Below, in pieces: positions 61,081 to 64,000 of a stretch of DNA of 64,000 nucleotides. The notes beneath the pieces were generated by a model. The model was given only the letters and a program-made list of their open reading frames with translations. It ran no database searches and was not told where the DNA came from. Within the stretch, counting starts at the first letter, position 1, and each line of letters opens with the position of its first letter. The position numbers and the translations under genes were made by a program. The DNA is taken from positions 1 through 64,000 of the forward strand of contig JAMFSL010000154.1 in the NCBI GenBank assembly GCA_026225275.1. The letters are read 5' to 3'. Source of the DNA: Puia dinghuensis. Lineage in GTDB: Bacteria > Bacteroidota > Bacteroidia > Chitinophagales > Chitinophagaceae.

Positions 61081-61153
61081 GTCAATCGGATCAATTTTTT
61101 GGACAATCGAATTAACAATTCGACAAGTCGCATTTTACATTTGACCCACAAAA
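61081..61153. promoter_or_regulatory. Candidate operator/promoter region of second SusC (site D array)
   Basis: Half-site-like elements at 61081 (GTCAATCGGAT), 61102 (GACAATCGAAT), 61122 (GACAAGTCGCA), 61143 (GACCC...); TACATTTG at 61136-61143 fits the Bacteroidota -7 box TAnnTTTG. Confidence 0.5.
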
Positions 61154-61167
61154 GTAAAACTGCCAAA

Positions 61168-64000
61168 ATGAAAAAAAGACGATTGCTTTGCGCCCTATTG
61201 GGTATCATGACTGTGCTCTCCGCCCTGACACTCAGGGCCCAGCAAAAAACAATCACCGGTAAAGTACTGGATTCAGAAAACAACCCTGTGGCAGGTGTGA
61301 CGGTGACTGTGCAGGGCCAGAACCGGGCTACGCAGACCAGGGAGAAAGGTGATTTCAGCATCCTGGCTTCTCCGGGCGATGTACTTGTATTCACCTCTGT
61401 GGGCTATGAAATGACCGAATCCAGGGTCAGGGCGGGATCGAATATCAAGGTATCGCTGACTGCGGCGGCCAACAGTTTGAATGAGGCCATCGTGGTCGGT
61501 TATGGTACGCAGCAAAAAAAGGAAATTACCGGGTCTATAGTCAGCCTTAAGACGGCGGATCTGCCTAAGGACGTTACGCCTTCGATCAACAATATGCTGC
61601 AAGGGCAGGCGGCGGGTTTGAATGTAGACAGCCGGAGCGCACAGCCCGGCGGTGGATTAAACATCAATATCCGAGGACAGAACTATCCTTTGTATGTGAT
61701 AGACGGGGTGCCCCTCTTTGATAACCAGGCGGCGGAGCCGTCGATCAGCAGCGGGGGGACTTCGAACGAATTAGGCTTTGGCGGCGGTGTGGACCGGGAT
61801 CCTTTAGAAAATATTAACCCATCAGACATCGAATCGATAGAAATTCTGAAGGACGCCAGCGCGACGGCCATTTATGGGTCGGCTGCGGCAAATGGGGTCA
61901 TTCTTATTACTACGAAACATCCAAAAGGCAATAATACCGTGACCACGGAATATTCCGGCGGCTATACAGTTGAAACGCCCAAGCCCTATTTTCATATGCT
62001 GAATGCCACAGACTTCGAGATCCAGCATAACAGGCTGGCATATGATCAGTATCTGTATAACAACGGCCTGCCGCCTTATGGCACGAATACCACAGGTCCC
62101 GGATATTTTCCGCTTTTCAGCCAGGAGCAGATCGATACGGCCGGACAAGGCACGGGCTGGCTGGGATTATTAATGCGGCACGGGATCGTCGATCAGCATA
62201 ATATTTCCATCAATGGGGGCAGCGACCGGACGCAGGTCTTTGCGTCGTTCAACTATTATGATAATAAGGCCATCATGAAGAATTCTGATTTCGTCCGTTA
62301 TGTGGGGCGAGTCAATATTGTGCAGAAGATCAACGACTGGGTAAAAGTGGGTGTCAACCTGACCTTTAGCCAGATCAACAGCAATAATGCCTCTACCGGG
62401 TCCAATGACGGCGGGGCGGAAAAGTACAACTCGTTGCAGGCGGCATACGCCTTTTCCCCTGCCGTCAAGATCTATGACAGTACCGGCGGATTTACCCAGA
62501 CTTTGAATTCTCAGATCATGAACCCGGCAGCTTTCCTGATCATCCAGGACAAATTGCAGACGGGCAGGATCCTGGCTGCTCCCAATGTGGAAGTCAAGGT
62601 GCTGGATCATCTGAAGGTCAACCTCGTAGGGGGCATCGACAGGACTTCTTCGAACCGGCAGTTCTTTCTTCCTTCGGCCGCCAACAATTTCCTTTATCCC
62701 GACGGGATGGCGCAGCTCTCAACGCAGTCCGTCCAGAACTATAGTGCGGAGGGGTATGCGACATATTCGCAGGCATTCGGGGATCATCATATCTCCCTGG
62801 TCGGCGGCGGCGGGTATTATAAGAGTTTCAATGAAAGCACGGGCATGCAGGGAGTAGGCTTTTTTACGGATGCGCTAGGCTATAATGACATTGGCCTGGC
62901 CACCAATCTTGCACAAAACTATGTTCAGTCCTATCATTCGATAGATGTAATCAAGGTATCGCAATTCTTTCGGGCCAACTACGACTACCTGGGTAAATAT
63001 ATGGTGACGATCAATGCCAGGAGGGACGGATCGAGCGACTTTGCAACCAATAAAAAATATGGGGTCTTCGGTGGGGTGTCGGGTGCGTGGCGGATCAGCC
63101 AGGAGGCGTTCCTGGCCGACTCCAAAGTCATCTCCGATCTGAAGTTACGGGCAGGCTATGGGACGGTGGGTGATGATGCCGGCTTGAACGCGCTGGAGCT
63201 GTATTCGACCAATGGCGGAAGTTTCCTGATCGGGAGAGGGGGGGCAGCCACGTATTATCCCAGCGTATCTTCCTCGCAGCTGGCCAATCCGAACCTGACG
63301 TGGGAAACCATCCGGAACACGAATTTTGGTATTGACTACGGGTTTTTAAAGAACAGGATCACCGGTGCGATAGATCTGTTCAGGAATGACAGGATCAACC
63401 TCTTGAACTCCGTGCCTTTGCCTCCCAATAATGCGGTGAGCTATTTGAACACCAACATTGGCTCCCAGCGCAGTCAGGGGGTTGAGTTTTCTATCACCAC
63501 TAAAAATATCCAGGTTAAATCATTCCGGTGGGAAACTTCCTTTAATATAGCTGATTATGTCAACCGCTGGCTGACGAGGGATCCCTACAATCCACTGCAA
63601 CCGTACCAGGGCGTACATGATCGGACCGATGAAGTCTATGGATGGGAGACGGCTGGCATCATTAAATCCGCCTCCCAAATCCCGAGCTATATGCCGTTGG
63701 CAACTCTCGGCAACATCATCTACAAAGACGTCAGCGGAAAGGGTCAATTAGGCGTCGCAGACGTGGTCAAGCTGGGACACGGCAGTCCGGCCTGGAACCT
63801 GGGCATGACCAACCGGTTTTCCTATAAAGCGTTCGACCTGTCTGTCTACATGTATGCGAAGCTGAAAATGTACATGGGAAACAATTTAGCCGGGTTCCTT
63901 AGCCCCTCGATTATCTCGACGTCCACCGCACAGAATACGATAACGGCCATCAAGGGTGTGTGGACGGCCAGCAATCCGAATGGTACGTTGCCGGGAATAG
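61168..64000 (+). CDS. SusC/RagA TonB-dependent receptor, cut by window end
   Basis: MKKRRLLCALLGIMTVLSALTLRAQQKTITGKVLD, NEAIVVGYGTQQKKEITGS, LNINIRGQNYPLYVIDGVPLFD; frame open to 64000, absent from ORF track. Confidence 0.95.
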   Translation, partial: MKKRRLLCALLGIMTVLSALTLRAQQKTITGKVLDSENNPVAGVTVTVQGQNRATQTREKGDFSILASPGDVLVFTSVGYEMTESRVRAGSNIKVSLTAAANSLNEAIVVGYGTQQKKEITGSIVSLKTADLPKDVTPSINNMLQGQAAGLNVDSRSAQPGGGLNINIRGQNYPLYVIDGVPLFDNQAAEPSISSGGTSNELGFGGGVDRDPLENINPSDIESIEILKDASATAIYGSAAANGVILITTKHPKGNNTVTTEYSGGYTVETPKPYFHMLNATDFEIQHNRLAYDQYLYNNGLPPYGTNTTGPGYFPLFSQEQIDTAGQGTGWLGLLMRHGIVDQHNISINGGSDRTQVFASFNYYDNKAIMKNSDFVRYVGRVNIVQKINDWVKVGVNLTFSQINSNNASTGSNDGGAEKYNSLQAAYAFSPAVKIYDSTGGFTQTLNSQIMNPAAFLIIQDKLQTGRILAAPNVEVKVLDHLKVNLVGGIDRTSSNRQFFLPSAANNFLYPDGMAQLSTQSVQNYSAEGYATYSQAFGDHHISLVGGGGYYKSFNESTGMQGVGFFTDALGYNDIGLATNLAQNYVQSYHSIDVIKVSQFFRANYDYLGKYMVTINARRDGSSDFATNKKYGVFGGVSGAWRISQEAFLADSKVISDLKLRAGYGTVGDDAGLNALELYSTNGGSFLIGRGGAATYYPSVSSSQLANPNLTWETIRNTNFGIDYGFLKNRITGAIDLFRNDRINLLNSVPLPPNNAVSYLNTNIGSQRSQGVEFSITTKNIQVKSFRWETSFNIADYVNRWLTRDPYNPLQPYQGVHDRTDEVYGWETAGIIKSASQIPSYMPLATLGNIIYKDVSGKGQLGVADVVKLGHGSPAWNLGMTNRFSYKAFDLSVYMYAKLKMYMGNNLAGFLSPSIISTSTAQNTITAIKGVWTASNPNGTLPGI

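Noticed and set aside
1-64000. CRISPR arrays, rRNA operons, complete tRNAs, prophage modules
   Set aside because: No regularly spaced identical repeats, rRNA-like stretches, full cloverleaf or phage structural genes were seen by eye.

Overview
The window looks like Bacteroidota DNA (Chitinophagaceae-like by gene content; inference). It holds one or two polysaccharide-utilisation loci aimed at mannose- and galactose-containing glycans, plus a decayed left flank. Left flank (1-5.9 kb): IS4-type transposase, DUF4238 protein, lipoprotein, and several gene remnants. 4.2-9.7 kb: PAS histidine kinase with three receiver-only proteins. 9.9-27.7 kb (minus strand): SusC, SusD, FG-GAP/ASPIC lipoprotein, GH2, GH43-CBM32-GH92 fusion, GH3. 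28.2-39.8 kb (plus strand): uncharacterised TIM-barrel-like protein, GH38, beta-propeller, GH2, GH76, two tandem NIF3-like proteins. 40.1-50.2 kb: two hybrid two-component regulators (HTCS) flanking a GH2 pseudogene. 50.4-64 kb: PQQ dehydrogenase with inserted cytochrome c, cupin/SMP-30 fusion, GH2-like, SH3/NlpC-like pseudo-peptidase, clan GH-A glycosidase, and a second SusC cut by the window end. Main leads: (1) a two-half-site motif (11 bp, 10-bp spacer, 11 bp) recurring upstream of several operons and one HTCS; (2) tandem NIF3-like paralogues, one without metal-ligand histidines; (3) a GH92 with Gln at the probable catalytic-acid position and a frameshifted C-terminus; (4) a receiver with Asp to Glu at the phospho-site; (5) an NlpC-like protein lacking its catalytic Cys; (6) several recent single-event pseudogenes. 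All calls come from reading the sequence; no database search was run.
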